From Methylococcales bacterium OPU3_GD_OMZ (GTDB lineage: Bacteria; Pseudomonadota; Gammaproteobacteria; Methylococcales; Methylomonadaceae), in assembly GCA_001901525.1 (NCBI GenBank), contig MPSY01000007.1, positions 1-33,370 on the forward strand: a stretch of DNA of 33,370 nt. The letters are read 5' to 3'. The notes below the pieces were generated by a model that saw only the letters and a list, made by a program, of their open reading frames with translations, ran no database searches and was not told the DNA's origin. Made by a program: the position numbers and the translations under genes. Positions 9,012 to 18,000 of this stretch are shown here, in pieces (the stretch's first letter is position 1; each line of letters begins with the position of its first letter).

Positions 9012-10052
9012 ATGTCTGAACTAGTCTACTCAAATTCTCACGCTGCAGGCGATGCTTATCGTCTCGTTTCACGGCTACAATTAACTTTTGTAAACGGCCT
9101 TGAAACTGTCGCTCGGTCTGTTGGAATACCGTGTGAAATGCATAATTCTGAATGGTTTCGTGACCAGGGTAGCCACGGCGGCGGCAACCGCTTTGGTTTA
9201 ACCGGTCCGCTTTTTAATCGAAGTTCTGTCAATATTTCCCAAGTACATTATGATGATTTACCCGGCAAAAAACTCGGTTCAGCAACGGCCCTTTCAACGA
9301 TTATTCACCCCAACAATCCATTGGCCCCTTCTTTACATTTGCACCTTAGTTGGACTGAATTTAAAAACAAAACGGGGTTTTGGCGGTTGATGGCCGATTT
9401 AAACCCGGCAATTGAAGACAATCATGCAACACAGACCTTTAATAACTGCCTTAAAACCGTCGCTTCCAAAAGTTATTTAGAGGCTAGTTTACAAGGAGAC
9501 CGGTATTTTTATATTCCGGTACTCAAACGCCACCGCGGCGTTGCGCATTTTTACCTTGAAGGTTATCAAACAGAACGCCCTGAGTCGGATAGCCAGTTTG
9601 CCGGTGCTTTCGGGCAAGCGGTCATTCGTTGTTACTTAACACTACTAAAACAAGCCGTCACACGATCGGGCGTCATCACCGAAGCACACTACCAACAACA
9701 ACTGGATTATCACACCTTATATTTTCTGCAAGTTTTAACACTGGATCGCGGCACAACTTCAGGATTACTCATCCATAACCAAAACGATATTGGCATTTTA
9801 GCGTCACTGCCAGCCAACATTAATAAACCCTTACTGACAATGTGGCAGAAAAAATTACCACCGCCTCAAAACCAGCTATTAGCTAACATTCTCGCCGTTT
9901 TACCCGAACAGAGCCTCTGCCCTATAGACGATCACACTAAAAAGATGATTGCTACGACTGTCCGTTGTCATTATCAAAACCATCCGGAAGCCATTGATCT
10001 TCAGGCTAACGCTGCAAAAACAACACACACGGTTGCCAATCACCGCGGTTAA
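9012..10052 (+). CDS. Divergent coproporphyrinogen III oxidase (HemF)-like protein
   Basis: The 346-residue product shows the fold signature of oxygen-dependent coproporphyrinogen oxidase (HemF/CPOX). It has GGGNRF at about 56-61, SVNISQVH at 72-79, the IIHPNNPLAPSLHLHL block at 97-112, MADLNPAIED at 127-136, and VLTLDRGTTSGLL at 241-253. Against human CPOX recalled from memory, His258 and Asp282 appear kept (His109, Asp129). The DRG near the C-terminus is also kept. The position of Arg262 is Ser113, and the usual GGxFFDDL motif reads VAHFYLEGY (177-185). So it may act on a different tetrapyrrole or have lost activity. It may pair with the divergent radical SAM/MOSC genes. No good Shine-Dalgarno is seen before the ATG. 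Confidence 0.75.
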   Translation: MSELVYSNSHAAGDAYRLVSRLQLTFVNGLETVARSVGIPCEMHNSEWFRDQGSHGGGNRFGLTGPLFNRSSVNISQVHYDDLPGKKLGSATALSTIIHPNNPLAPSLHLHLSWTEFKNKTGFWRLMADLNPAIEDNHATQTFNNCLKTVASKSYLEASLQGDRYFYIPVLKRHRGVAHFYLEGYQTERPESDSQFAGAFGQAVIRCYLTLLKQAVTRSGVITEAHYQQQLDYHTLYFLQVLTLDRGTTSGLLIHNQNDIGILASLPANINKPLLTMWQKKLPPPQNQLLANILAVLPEQSLCPIDDHTKKMIATTVRCHYQNHPEAIDLQANAAKTTHTVANHRG

Positions 10053-10080
10053 CCCTCGGTTTAAATCACCGTGTGTTTTA
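10025..10080. terminator. Hairpin between convergent HemF-like and nhaD genes
   Basis: ACACACGGT (10025-10033) and ACCGTGTGT (10068-10076) form a 9-bp stem, followed by TTTT on the plus strand. A self-complementary ACCGCGGT lies inside the loop. The left arm is in the last codons of the HemF-like gene and the U-run abuts the nhaD stop. This makes a plausible terminator for the plus-strand gene. Confidence 0.45.
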
Positions 10081-11460
10081 TCCGTTGATCAAAAGATGGG
10101 TATAAATACTGGCTATGTACCCTAAAGCAATTGCCCAACTCCAGCGCATATGACCAAAGAAAGTGTAGTTTCCTTTAGATTGTCCCATTAAGGCTACACC
10201 TGCTGCAGACCCGACTGACAATAAACTACCGCCCACTCCAGCCGTTAACGTCACCAATAACCACTGTGAAACATCCATTTCAGGCGACATCGATAAAATA
10301 GCGAACATCACCGGAATATTATCGACCACAGCAGAAAATAAACCGGCCACAATATTGGCTACCGTCGGCCCCCAACCACCATAAACCATTTCAGACACTT
10401 CGGCTAAATAACCCATGGTGCCTAAACCACCGACACAAAAAATGACCCCAAAAAAGAAAAACAAGGTATCCCACTCGGCCTGGGCCACTTTATTAAAAAT
10501 ATTGAATTCACTAATACCAGGATTCTCTTTTTTATCGTGTAATTTAAGATAATAAGAAAAGAAAAATAAATAAGACAGGCCAGTCATCATCCCCAAAAAT
10601 GGCGGTAGATGTAATAACTGCTCAAAACAAACCGCCGTGGCAATGGTCGCAACAAATAACCCACACACAACAAATCCGCCTTTCTTAACCGCTACCGCTG
10701 CACTACTGCTCTCAGGCAAACCAGTAGGAATTGCAAAAACCATAATCAATGCAGGCACCAAGAAATTAACTACGCTAGGAATAAAAAGAGCAAAAAAACC
10801 AAAAAAGTCTACGTGACCTGACTGCCAGACCATTAAGGTTGTAATATCACCAAAGGGACTAAACGCACCCCCCGCATTTGCTGCAACAACAATATTAATA
10901 AACGAAAGGGAGACGAACTTAGGCTTATCAGAACCTACTGCCAGCACCACTGAGCCCATCAAAAGGGCTGTGGTTAAGTTATCGGCAATCGGTGAGATAA
11001 AAAAGGCTAGAAAACCGGTAATCCAAAATAATTTTCGGTAACTGTAGCCTTTCTTAATTAACCAACTCCGAAGCGCTTCAAAAATACCCCGCTCGGTCAT
11101 CGCATTGACATATATCATGGCTGTTAATAAAAACAGCAATAATGCGGAATACTCCAAAAGATTATGATTGAGTGCTGCCTCTACAATTTCATTACCGTGT
11201 TCAACCTGATTACCCAATAATGCAACCAACACCCAAATGGCACCTGCTGCGAGCAAAACCGGCTTGGATTTTCTTAGATGAATAAACTCCTCAGCAATAA
11301 CCAACCCATAAGCAATAACAAAAATAACAATTGCTACCACGCCTAAAGATGACTCTGTTGAATGCAAATTTGTTAACGACGACTCAGACGCTGCTACCGG
11401 CAGTGAAAATATGACCGACATCAACCCTAACAACCAGGCACTATAATACGATTTAACCAA
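10078..11460 (-). CDS. nhaD: NhaD-type Na+/H+ antiporter
   Basis: This is an inner-membrane sodium/proton antiporter of the NhaD family (ArsB/NhaD superfamily), which exports Na+ and Li+. The roughly 460-residue product has a predicted signal-like first segment and about 12 hydrophobic helices. Family motifs are present: SPIADNLTTAL near 158, NAGGAFSPFGDITT near 197 and VVDNIPVMFA near 382. The start is non-ATG. A TTG at 11460 lies 8 nt behind AGGAG, while the TTG two codons upstream (11466) is only 2 nt from it, so 11460 is preferred. It stands alone and is divergent from the hydrolase gene at 11751. The 290-bp gap upstream shows no motif I can name. Confidence 0.93.
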   Translation of the reverse strand: MVKSYYSAWLLGLMSVIFSLPVAASESSLTNLHSTESSLGVVAIVIFVIAYGLVIAEEFIHLRKSKPVLLAAGAIWVLVALLGNQVEHGNEIVEAALNHNLLEYSALLLFLLTAMIYVNAMTERGIFEALRSWLIKKGYSYRKLFWITGFLAFFISPIADNLTTALLMGSVVLAVGSDKPKFVSLSFINIVVAANAGGAFSPFGDITTLMVWQSGHVDFFGFFALFIPSVVNFLVPALIMVFAIPTGLPESSSAAVAVKKGGFVVCGLFVATIATAVCFEQLLHLPPFLGMMTGLSYLFFFSYYLKLHDKKENPGISEFNIFNKVAQAEWDTLFFFFGVIFCVGGLGTMGYLAEVSEMVYGGWGPTVANIVAGLFSAVVDNIPVMFAILSMSPEMDVSQWLLVTLTAGVGGSLLSVGSAAGVALMGQSKGNYTFFGHMRWSWAIALGYIASIYTHLLING

Positions 11461-11750
11461 CTTCAAAACTCCTCAAATTAACAAATACAACGCTCTAAAA
11501 CACACCTCCAGATGAAGTGCTCGTCATATAGAAATAACTTTTATAAATACAACAGAAAAATCATGCGCTACGGCACAATTGACAAAAACTTTGAACTAAA
11601 TTACTCAAAAAGAGATGACTACAAAAAAAACCATGGCTATTATATCAAGAAAACATCAAGATTTTACGCTATAAAATCAATAACATCCTGATAAACAAAG
11701 ATCCTTTCTAGCATTAAAGCCATTATGCTCACATTTAAAGTATTCAAATT

Positions 11751-12278
11751 ATGCGAAAAATAATGATTTACAACCACGGGAAAGACAGTCAACCCTATAG
11801 CGCTAAAACAAACGTGTTCACCCAAATTGCCGAAAAACAGGGCTATGAAACCCAAAGTATTGATTACCGTAACCAAAACGACCCTGACACACGCGTTTTA
11901 CAATTATTGGCCAATGATTGGTCTGAATTTGATGAAATCGTCTTAGTCGGCTCGAGCATGGGCGCTTATGTCTGTGCCGTGGCCGCTGAAACCTTGAACC
12001 CGCAAGGACTTTTTTTACTGGCACCGGCTTTCTATTTACCGGGTTATCAACGAAGCACTTTTAATATACCCACCCGTGCAATAACGGTCGTTCACGGCTG
12101 GCAAGATACCGTTGTTCCCCCTGAAAACAGTTGGAAATTTTGCCAACATCACTCCGCCGACCTTACTGTTTGTAACGCTGACCACCGACTCATGACCGTT
12201 TTACCTTTTTTAACCGGAGCATTTAACCGGTTCCTGACCAATCTCAATGCGACCGAGCCCGCCAATAATTTAACATGA
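11751..12278 (+). CDS. Small alpha/beta hydrolase (YqiA/YcfP-like)
   Basis: The 175-residue product resembles the small esterase-like UPF0227/YqiA group of alpha/beta hydrolases. The nucleophile elbow is GSSMGAY with Ser69. The acid is likely Asp119 in VVHGWQDTVVP, and the base is His145 in ADHRL. The N-terminal IYNHGKDS segment supplies the oxyanion strand. There is no signal peptide, so it is probably cytoplasmic. The natural substrate cannot be told. ATG 11751 is chosen because MRKIMIYNHG begins the first strand; the Shine-Dalgarno is poor. Confidence 0.8.
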   Translation: MRKIMIYNHGKDSQPYSAKTNVFTQIAEKQGYETQSIDYRNQNDPDTRVLQLLANDWSEFDEIVLVGSSMGAYVCAVAAETLNPQGLFLLAPAFYLPGYQRSTFNIPTRAITVVHGWQDTVVPPENSWKFCQHHSADLTVCNADHRLMTVLPFLTGAFNRFLTNLNATEPANNLT

Positions 12279-12298
12279 CTCCCAAATAACCAGAGCCC

Positions 12299-13297
12299 TT
12301 ATGCCCTCACATAACCGTGTGCCTGTATAATTTTACATTTGAATGGGCCTTCCATTTCCGATACCGATTCCATAATCTCAGTTTTACCTAACGGCAATAA
12401 ATACATCTGTAATTTAACACTGACAAAACGCTTTTCCTGTTCCAACGCTAACTGTAAAAACACTTTAGTAATGGTTACAGTACGGTTCTTATTAACCATT
12501 CCCCCCACTACAAAGAAGCGTCCTTCTCTATTTACAAATTGCAGAGAAACTGACAACTGCTCTACCTCTTCATCTTGAAGCCTTTCAAACTTAATATCTT
12601 CTGAATCGTCAGGAAATTTAGCACGCACTTGCGCTATCTCATCAGCACATTGTGCTTTAATCCTAAGTTGTTCAGATTCAACGCGTATACGTCCGTCTAA
12701 GTATTCTTTTATTAATAAAATAATGACAATACTCAAAGTGAGAATACCCCAGAATAAAACACTCCCACCTACCTCCAGAAACTCTATTAACAATAAAATG
12801 GTTATAAAAGTAAATAAGCAATACTTCCAAACAGATGGTTCATAATAGGTTGCTTCCAACATGATTTTATAGCGCTTCTTAATATTTTGCTCAGCATAAA
12901 AACCTTGAGCACCAATATAACTCCGCCACTCCTGAACTTCCTGAACACTGGCAAGGTTACGCTCTTCATCAGAGAGGCTCTTATCGACATCACTGCCGTC
13001 ATTACCTGTGGATCTATCCTCATCCTTTTGTAAATTACTCAATAAAAATATGACTTGCGAGACATTACGTCGATACCAACCCTTACCGGCATCAAAAACA
13101 GCCAGTTGTTCTTTAAGACCTCGAAAAGTTTGCGGGACTGTGATTAAAAACTTGTGTTCAATCACAAAAGGAAAAGGCAAGTCATCTGTATCTTGGTTCA
13201 ATGCTAATTCTTTGGCTTCTGGTTGTTGATTGCTCAACTCTACTTTCACTAAGCCCGGCATAGCCAGGTTCGTGATAATATAAATCCAACCCTTCAT
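12299..13297 (-). CDS. Membrane protein with degenerate GIY-YIG/T5orf172-like N-terminus
   Basis: The first ~90 of 332 residues (GWIYIITN, MPGLVKVEL, ELALNQ, PFPFVIEHKF, GWYRRNVSQ) follow the strand pattern of the T5orf172/MUG113 branch of GIY-YIG domains. The usual VKIG-T...R segment reads VKVELSNQQPEAKEL, so the catalytic arginine appears to be missing. A linker of acidic and charged residues (90-150) leads to two hydrophobic helices at about 157-177 and 178-197. A coiled-coil-prone cytoplasmic stretch (200-240) and a beta-rich C-terminal domain of unknown type (245-332) follow. The domain call is from pattern recognition. A non-nuclease sensing or scaffold role at the membrane is inference. 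The neighbours are unrelated. Confidence 0.6.
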   Translation of the reverse strand: MKGWIYIITNLAMPGLVKVELSNQQPEAKELALNQDTDDLPFPFVIEHKFLITVPQTFRGLKEQLAVFDAGKGWYRRNVSQVIFLLSNLQKDEDRSTGNDGSDVDKSLSDEERNLASVQEVQEWRSYIGAQGFYAEQNIKKRYKIMLEATYYEPSVWKYCLFTFITILLLIEFLEVGGSVLFWGILTLSIVIILLIKEYLDGRIRVESEQLRIKAQCADEIAQVRAKFPDDSEDIKFERLQDEEVEQLSVSLQFVNREGRFFVVGGMVNKNRTVTITKVFLQLALEQEKRFVSVKLQMYLLPLGKTEIMESVSEMEGPFKCKIIQAHGYVRA

Positions 13298-13331
13298 AAG
13301 TACACTCGACCCCTAAGATACTACTGATTTA

Positions 13332-13347
13332 GTTTAGTTCACTAAAC
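13332..13347. promoter_or_regulatory. Short dyad upstream of the GIY-YIG-like gene
   Basis: GTTTAGT-TC-ACTAAAC is a perfect 7-bp inverted repeat 35 bp upstream of the 13297 start, in the 147-bp gap behind the histidine kinase gene. It may be an operator or a small hairpin. No regulator can be assigned. Confidence 0.25.
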
Positions 13348-13444
13348 AAAGAATACACTCACTTAAAAGACTCTGATATTAATGCCTTATTAACCCTTAA
13401 ATAAGCTGGCCCGTGAGCTACTAAAAACAAAGTACTATTACGCT

Positions 13445-15481
13445 TTAAAGAGCCGAAATAACCCCATCCAGCTTTTTCCAATCAACAGGTAACTCCAAGT
13501 AATAACTAAATACATCAGATCTTAACCGGTGTGACTCAGATTCATTATTACTTGCATTTTCTAAAGCAACCACTGGCATTATAGGTTTCTTTGTATCCAA
13601 AAACAGCTTTAATCGATCTTCTTGACTGGTCTGATATAAATGTAAATTTATTATCATCAAATCATAATCTTTTAATTGGAGCTTTTCAAATGCTCCAACA
13701 CAGGTATCTATAGCATCCACATAATAGCCTTTTTTTTGTAAAATACTTTTCAACCAATGTGTGTTGACAACAATATCATCAACAACCAAGACCCTAATTA
13801 CTTTGTCCTTATTTTCAAAGACCTCTGCTTTAAATTGATACCCCCCCAACCAATCAATTGCTAAATGCTGTTGCAAACAATTAAATAATGCTTCCAGGCT
13901 CACTGGTTTCGTTAAAAATCCTGCACCTCCTGCAACTGTAAAAGCGGCTTTACCTTCCTTTGAGGCACTGGCAGACATAGCGATAACAATCCCATGATTA
14001 TTATTTTCATTTAATTTTTCAGTCGTCTCAATACCATTCAAACCCGGCATTTTCAAATCCATAAAAATAAGGTCCGGTTTAACACTGTTAACAGACGCCA
14101 AACATTGCTCACCACTTGCTACTGAAAAAACATTAAAGCCTTTTTCAAACAAGAGATCTTCCATAAAAAGTCGATTTGCTAAATTATCATCCACTACCAT
14201 AATCGTTTGTTCCAATCCCTTATAACCAAGGGGCATTACCGCCGCCGACTCCTCAACAGTCAATTGATTCACCGATTCAAGCACAAGCGTAAATTCAAAA
14301 ATACTGCCTTCATTAACGACAGAATTTACCCTAATCTCTGAATCTAAAATCTCTATGATTTTTTTACAAATAGAAAGCCCTAAACCCATCCCCGGGTTAG
14401 CTTTCAAGGAAAACGACTGATAGTACGGGTCAAAAATACTTTCCATATCAACCACAGATATTCCCCTCCCCGTATCCTCAACTTGAAAACAAAATTGATT
14501 ATCGTTCTGGTAAACCCTTAAATAAACAATACCGACTTCAGTAAACTTGACCGCATTAGTGACTAAATTAATTAATAACTGTCTAAGTAATTTCGCATCT
14601 CCTAAAACATATTTCGGTAAGTCATTTAATAGTGCTAATTTAAATTCAATCTGTTTTTCCTGACATTGTTGTATTGCAATTTGCTCTACCCCAGATAACA
14701 ACTCTAGCAAATTAAATTTTTTATAAACGACATCAATCGCATCCTTATCATGCACCCCGATTGCCAATAGGTCATCGATCATTAATAATAGCGAATCACC
14801 GCATTGGTGAATAATAGCCAATTTTTCCTTTTGCGCAGCCGTTAACTTTTGGTCATCTTCTAAGAGTTGGGTAAACCCTAACAAGCCGTGTAATGGTGTC
14901 TTTAATTCATGACTAACATGCGCTATAAACTCACTTTTTACATTGTCAGACCTTTTTAACTTCAACGTTCTTTGTTCTACCTCTTGGTCTAAATTGGCAG
15001 TAAGTTCGATTAATTGTTCTTTCGTTGCTTCATGCACTGAAATTTCATTTATTAAATGCTTATTCAATTCAACTAAGTCATCTGCAGAAGGAACTTTCAA
15101 CAATCTAGGTAACAATGGCCAAAGCATAACGGCTGTAACCGCTGAAACTAAAGCAGTAAAAACCTTGATCCATGCTGATAATTCATAAATCGGTGTCCAA
15201 ACCGTGACGGCTGATAATGCATGCGTTGCACCACAGGCAAAGATAAACAGACTAAATGCCAAGATTACACGATTAAAACTAATATCTTGACGTTTAAAAA
15301 CGAATAATGCCAAAGAAGATGCAATTGAAATATAAGCTAAGGTGATCACAATATCTGATATAACAAACATCGATAAAATATCATTTTGCCATTGAAAACA
15401 CATACCATGCGGCATATAAGACTTAGTATCGAATAGCGATCGAAAGAATGCTAACATAATTAAACCATTACTTTTAGTCAA
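13445..15481 (-). CDS. Hybrid histidine kinase with ethylene-receptor-like sensor
   Basis: Three N-terminal transmembrane helices (about 35-60, 70-90, 100-125) match the ethylene-binding domain of plant ETR1. Asp43, Cys83 and His87 (in CGATH) correspond to ETR1 Asp25, Cys65 and His69 with identical spacing. In ETR1 the Cys and His hold the copper that binds ethylene. A coiled coil (150-178) leads to HisKA with phospho-acceptor His191 (HVSHELKTP). The ATPase domain has an N-box LINLVTNAVKF (303-313), G1 EDTGRG and G2 GMGLGL. Receiver 1 (426-540) has Asp475 and Lys525. Receiver 2 (563-678) has Asn612 where the phospho-Asp should be. The first codon is TTG; ATG at 15457 is an alternative. It is second in a cassette, 82 bp behind the Cache-REC-Hpt gene. 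Confidence 0.85.
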   Translation of the reverse strand: MTKSNGLIMLAFFRSLFDTKSYMPHGMCFQWQNDILSMFVISDIVITLAYISIASSLALFVFKRQDISFNRVILAFSLFIFACGATHALSAVTVWTPIYELSAWIKVFTALVSAVTAVMLWPLLPRLLKVPSADDLVELNKHLINEISVHEATKEQLIELTANLDQEVEQRTLKLKRSDNVKSEFIAHVSHELKTPLHGLLGFTQLLEDDQKLTAAQKEKLAIIHQCGDSLLLMIDDLLAIGVHDKDAIDVVYKKFNLLELLSGVEQIAIQQCQEKQIEFKLALLNDLPKYVLGDAKLLRQLLINLVTNAVKFTEVGIVYLRVYQNDNQFCFQVEDTGRGISVVDMESIFDPYYQSFSLKANPGMGLGLSICKKIIEILDSEIRVNSVVNEGSIFEFTLVLESVNQLTVEESAAVMPLGYKGLEQTIMVVDDNLANRLFMEDLLFEKGFNVFSVASGEQCLASVNSVKPDLIFMDLKMPGLNGIETTEKLNENNNHGIVIAMSASASKEGKAAFTVAGGAGFLTKPVSLEALFNCLQQHLAIDWLGGYQFKAEVFENKDKVIRVLVVDDIVVNTHWLKSILQKKGYYVDAIDTCVGAFEKLQLKDYDLMIINLHLYQTSQEDRLKLFLDTKKPIMPVVALENASNNESESHRLRSDVFSYYLELPVDWKKLDGVISAL

Positions 15482-15563
15482 TCAAAACCAATATCTAAAT
15501 ACTGGTACCTTTTAGTTTTTTACTACTTTTTGTACTGTTTTCGCCCGTATAACAGAAAACAAA

Positions 15564-17873
15564 CTAGTCCTCAGCCATCACCTCACTATTAATAGCGGCT
15601 AACACGGCCTGTAATTCTTTCTCAACCACCCCAAGTCCCGCTTCTAAAACGGTTACCGAAATTTGATCTTGCCGACAAAAATTAGCTAACTCCTGCGTTT
15701 TTAACGCCAGCTTTTCAGCGCCAATAATAATTGCACTTGTTTCCAAATTATGTACCTGTTTTATTAACTGATCCTTCTGACCCGTACTCAAAGAAACCTT
15801 GATTAAGTCTCCAAAATATTCAAATTGTTCCCTAAAAGTAGCTAATAATAATTGAAATATTTCCCTATCGCCATGGCAGTAAGCAATTCCTCGCGTACCA
15901 TTCAAAGATTGCTGTTTCGTTAACGGAATATTTGAAAATTGTAGAATATCAGCCTCGACAAGGTTATCTTTTTTATCAGTACCCAACGGCTCAGAAAACC
16001 ATGTGGCAAGCAAAAAAAATAATTGTTCAAACGGTTGCCCTTTATTAAAACAGCCACAAAAAGTGTCGCCTGTGAAGGGTATCGTTTCACTGTTTAAATT
16101 TGAGGCTGAGATAATAACAATAGGTAATCGTTTTAAATTTGCTTGTGTCCTAATGCTCTCTCTTAACGTCCAACCATCCGTGTCGGGTAAATTCAAATCC
16201 AACAGCACAGCATCAAAACTATGTGTTTCCAACTGTACCCACATCTCACCACCTGAACCTGCACCTACCGAAATCAAGCCGTAACTCTCACAAACTTCAT
16301 GCAATAATTTACGACTGACAATATCGTCTTCAACAAGTAATACTTTTCGACCTCTCAGTTGCGATCTAACGACGCTCATATCTTGACCCTGTTCAAACTC
16401 TGAAGAACATAAACAGGAATGTCCATAGTCCTCCACACCTAATGCACTCGCCTGCGCTAAACCATCCTTCACTACCTTGTCGTGATAATTATCATTTAAT
16501 AATTCCATCGCATGTTTTAGGTATTGGTCACGTCTAAGTAACTCTTCAGATATGCGAGCGATAACATCCTTCTGCTCTTTGTTAGAGTTGTCAGCGACAA
16601 AAGAATTATCTGCTAAAAATTTTGAGAACTCACCATCCAAAGTTTTGTATTCAACAAGCTGATTATCAATAAGTCTTAATGGCTTTAAGATGTAACGATT
16701 AATGTGCCAATAAACAAATGCAATAAAAATCAACACAATACTAATTTGCAACTGATTAATATTGCTAAAAAATGTAGAAACAGAAAAAAGATCAGAGCGA
16801 TCTACTGAAATAACGATAGTCCATTGCAAAGACGGAATCAGCTGAGAAAAAACCAACATTGGACCGGATGCCTCTGCATCTATTAGTAACGGTTCCAGCA
16901 AATGCAAAGATGAAACCTTACTCTTTTTAACTTGTAAACTACTGGCAATGAGCAAACCTTCTTCAAAAGTTATCTCACCACTATTATTACTCATTTCCAT
17001 TGCTAATCGCCTGATTTCTGGTTGCTGTTTTACCGCATCAATTCGTTGTTTACGGTGCGTCTCCAACACTGCGCTAACTTGTCTAAACTCAACATTATGA
17101 AAAAAACCATCGGTCACCGGCATTTCATTTTCTAATGAATCAATAGCAGGCATAGCAATTAATTGCAGATTCCGGTCAACAAAAAAGACATGTCTACGGT
17201 AGCGATCCTTGATAGCTTTTAATAATTCACTCAACCCTTCAAGTTTGACATCAACCGTTGAAACCCCAATAAATTTTCCGTCATTAATAATGGGTGCCGT
17301 CGCTGTTACCATCGGTTGCATCGAGTAAGGGTCCGTATAAGATTTTGACCAATACACTTCACCCGGTTCTTTATAACGTGCCGGTACATACCACTCCTGA
17401 TGATGATAGCCGGGACCGTCTATTAAATTATAATCATCATAAAAAATTAATTGATTATTTTTATCTCGCCCCCAAAAATAGCTATCCCGCTCTTTTTCAA
17501 TATTAAACTGAAAAGGCTCCGGCCAGATACCTCCGCCGGCAATTAAATATTCTGACCCGGGCGTTTCCATGATTGACTTAATAATCGGTTTGATGATGCG
17601 ACTCTGTTCAGTGGAAACAGCGGGCATTAATTTAGCCGCATTTGCAAGGGACTGAGCGGTAGTAGCTGCGCGCTCCAAATGCTCATTTATTGCAAGTACG
17701 ATACGGTTCATTTCCTTAGAGGCACTTTTTCTTAACTCTTCGTCTCTTTCTGGCTCAATCCAAAATTTTAAAGCCAGTACAAACAACAGTGTGCCCACCA
17801 TTGTAAAAACCAAAAAAGTTAATATTACTCGAACACGTTGTTTGTGTGAGCCCACTTGAAACACTTTATTCAT
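15564..17873 (-). CDS. Cache-sensor membrane protein with receiver and Hpt domains
   Basis: The 769-residue product has transmembrane helices at about 16-38 and 374-392 flanking a large periplasmic dCache-like sensor. That sensor carries WYVPARYKEPGEVYWSKSY at 161-179 and a TATAPI strand at 190-195. A linker leads to a receiver domain (508-625) with acidic pocket Glu515/Asp516/Asp517, phospho-acceptor Asp559 (LLDLNLPD) and Lys611. A C-terminal Hpt domain (about 655-765) has His708 in QVHNLETSA. No histidine kinase or output domain is present, which is unusual for a Cache-anchored protein. It probably takes part in a phosphorelay with the adjacent hybrid kinase. AGAGG precedes the ATG. The ligand is unknown; Cache domains often bind small organic molecules. 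Confidence 0.85.
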   Translation of the reverse strand: MNKVFQVGSHKQRVRVILTFLVFTMVGTLLFVLALKFWIEPERDEELRKSASKEMNRIVLAINEHLERAATTAQSLANAAKLMPAVSTEQSRIIKPIIKSIMETPGSEYLIAGGGIWPEPFQFNIEKERDSYFWGRDKNNQLIFYDDYNLIDGPGYHHQEWYVPARYKEPGEVYWSKSYTDPYSMQPMVTATAPIINDGKFIGVSTVDVKLEGLSELLKAIKDRYRRHVFFVDRNLQLIAMPAIDSLENEMPVTDGFFHNVEFRQVSAVLETHRKQRIDAVKQQPEIRRLAMEMSNNSGEITFEEGLLIASSLQVKKSKVSSLHLLEPLLIDAEASGPMLVFSQLIPSLQWTIVISVDRSDLFSVSTFFSNINQLQISIVLIFIAFVYWHINRYILKPLRLIDNQLVEYKTLDGEFSKFLADNSFVADNSNKEQKDVIARISEELLRRDQYLKHAMELLNDNYHDKVVKDGLAQASALGVEDYGHSCLCSSEFEQGQDMSVVRSQLRGRKVLLVEDDIVSRKLLHEVCESYGLISVGAGSGGEMWVQLETHSFDAVLLDLNLPDTDGWTLRESIRTQANLKRLPIVIISASNLNSETIPFTGDTFCGCFNKGQPFEQLFFLLATWFSEPLGTDKKDNLVEADILQFSNIPLTKQQSLNGTRGIAYCHGDREIFQLLLATFREQFEYFGDLIKVSLSTGQKDQLIKQVHNLETSAIIIGAEKLALKTQELANFCRQDQISVTVLEAGLGVVEKELQAVLAAINSEVMAED

Positions 17874-18000
17874 AAGCGCCTCTACTGATAATCATCCGTT
17901 TAGTTATCATAAAAAAACCTGTTAATTTAAATAGTCACTCAGCCTTTAAAAAAACTAACTCTTCCCTAAGCTCCAACACCTATCTTATCGTCTCACAAAG

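Noticed and set aside
11461-11750. Possible cation riboswitch in the nhaD leader
   Set aside because: The region is AT-rich, and I could not match any conserved sodium or lithium riboswitch core by eye. A covariance-model scan would settle it.
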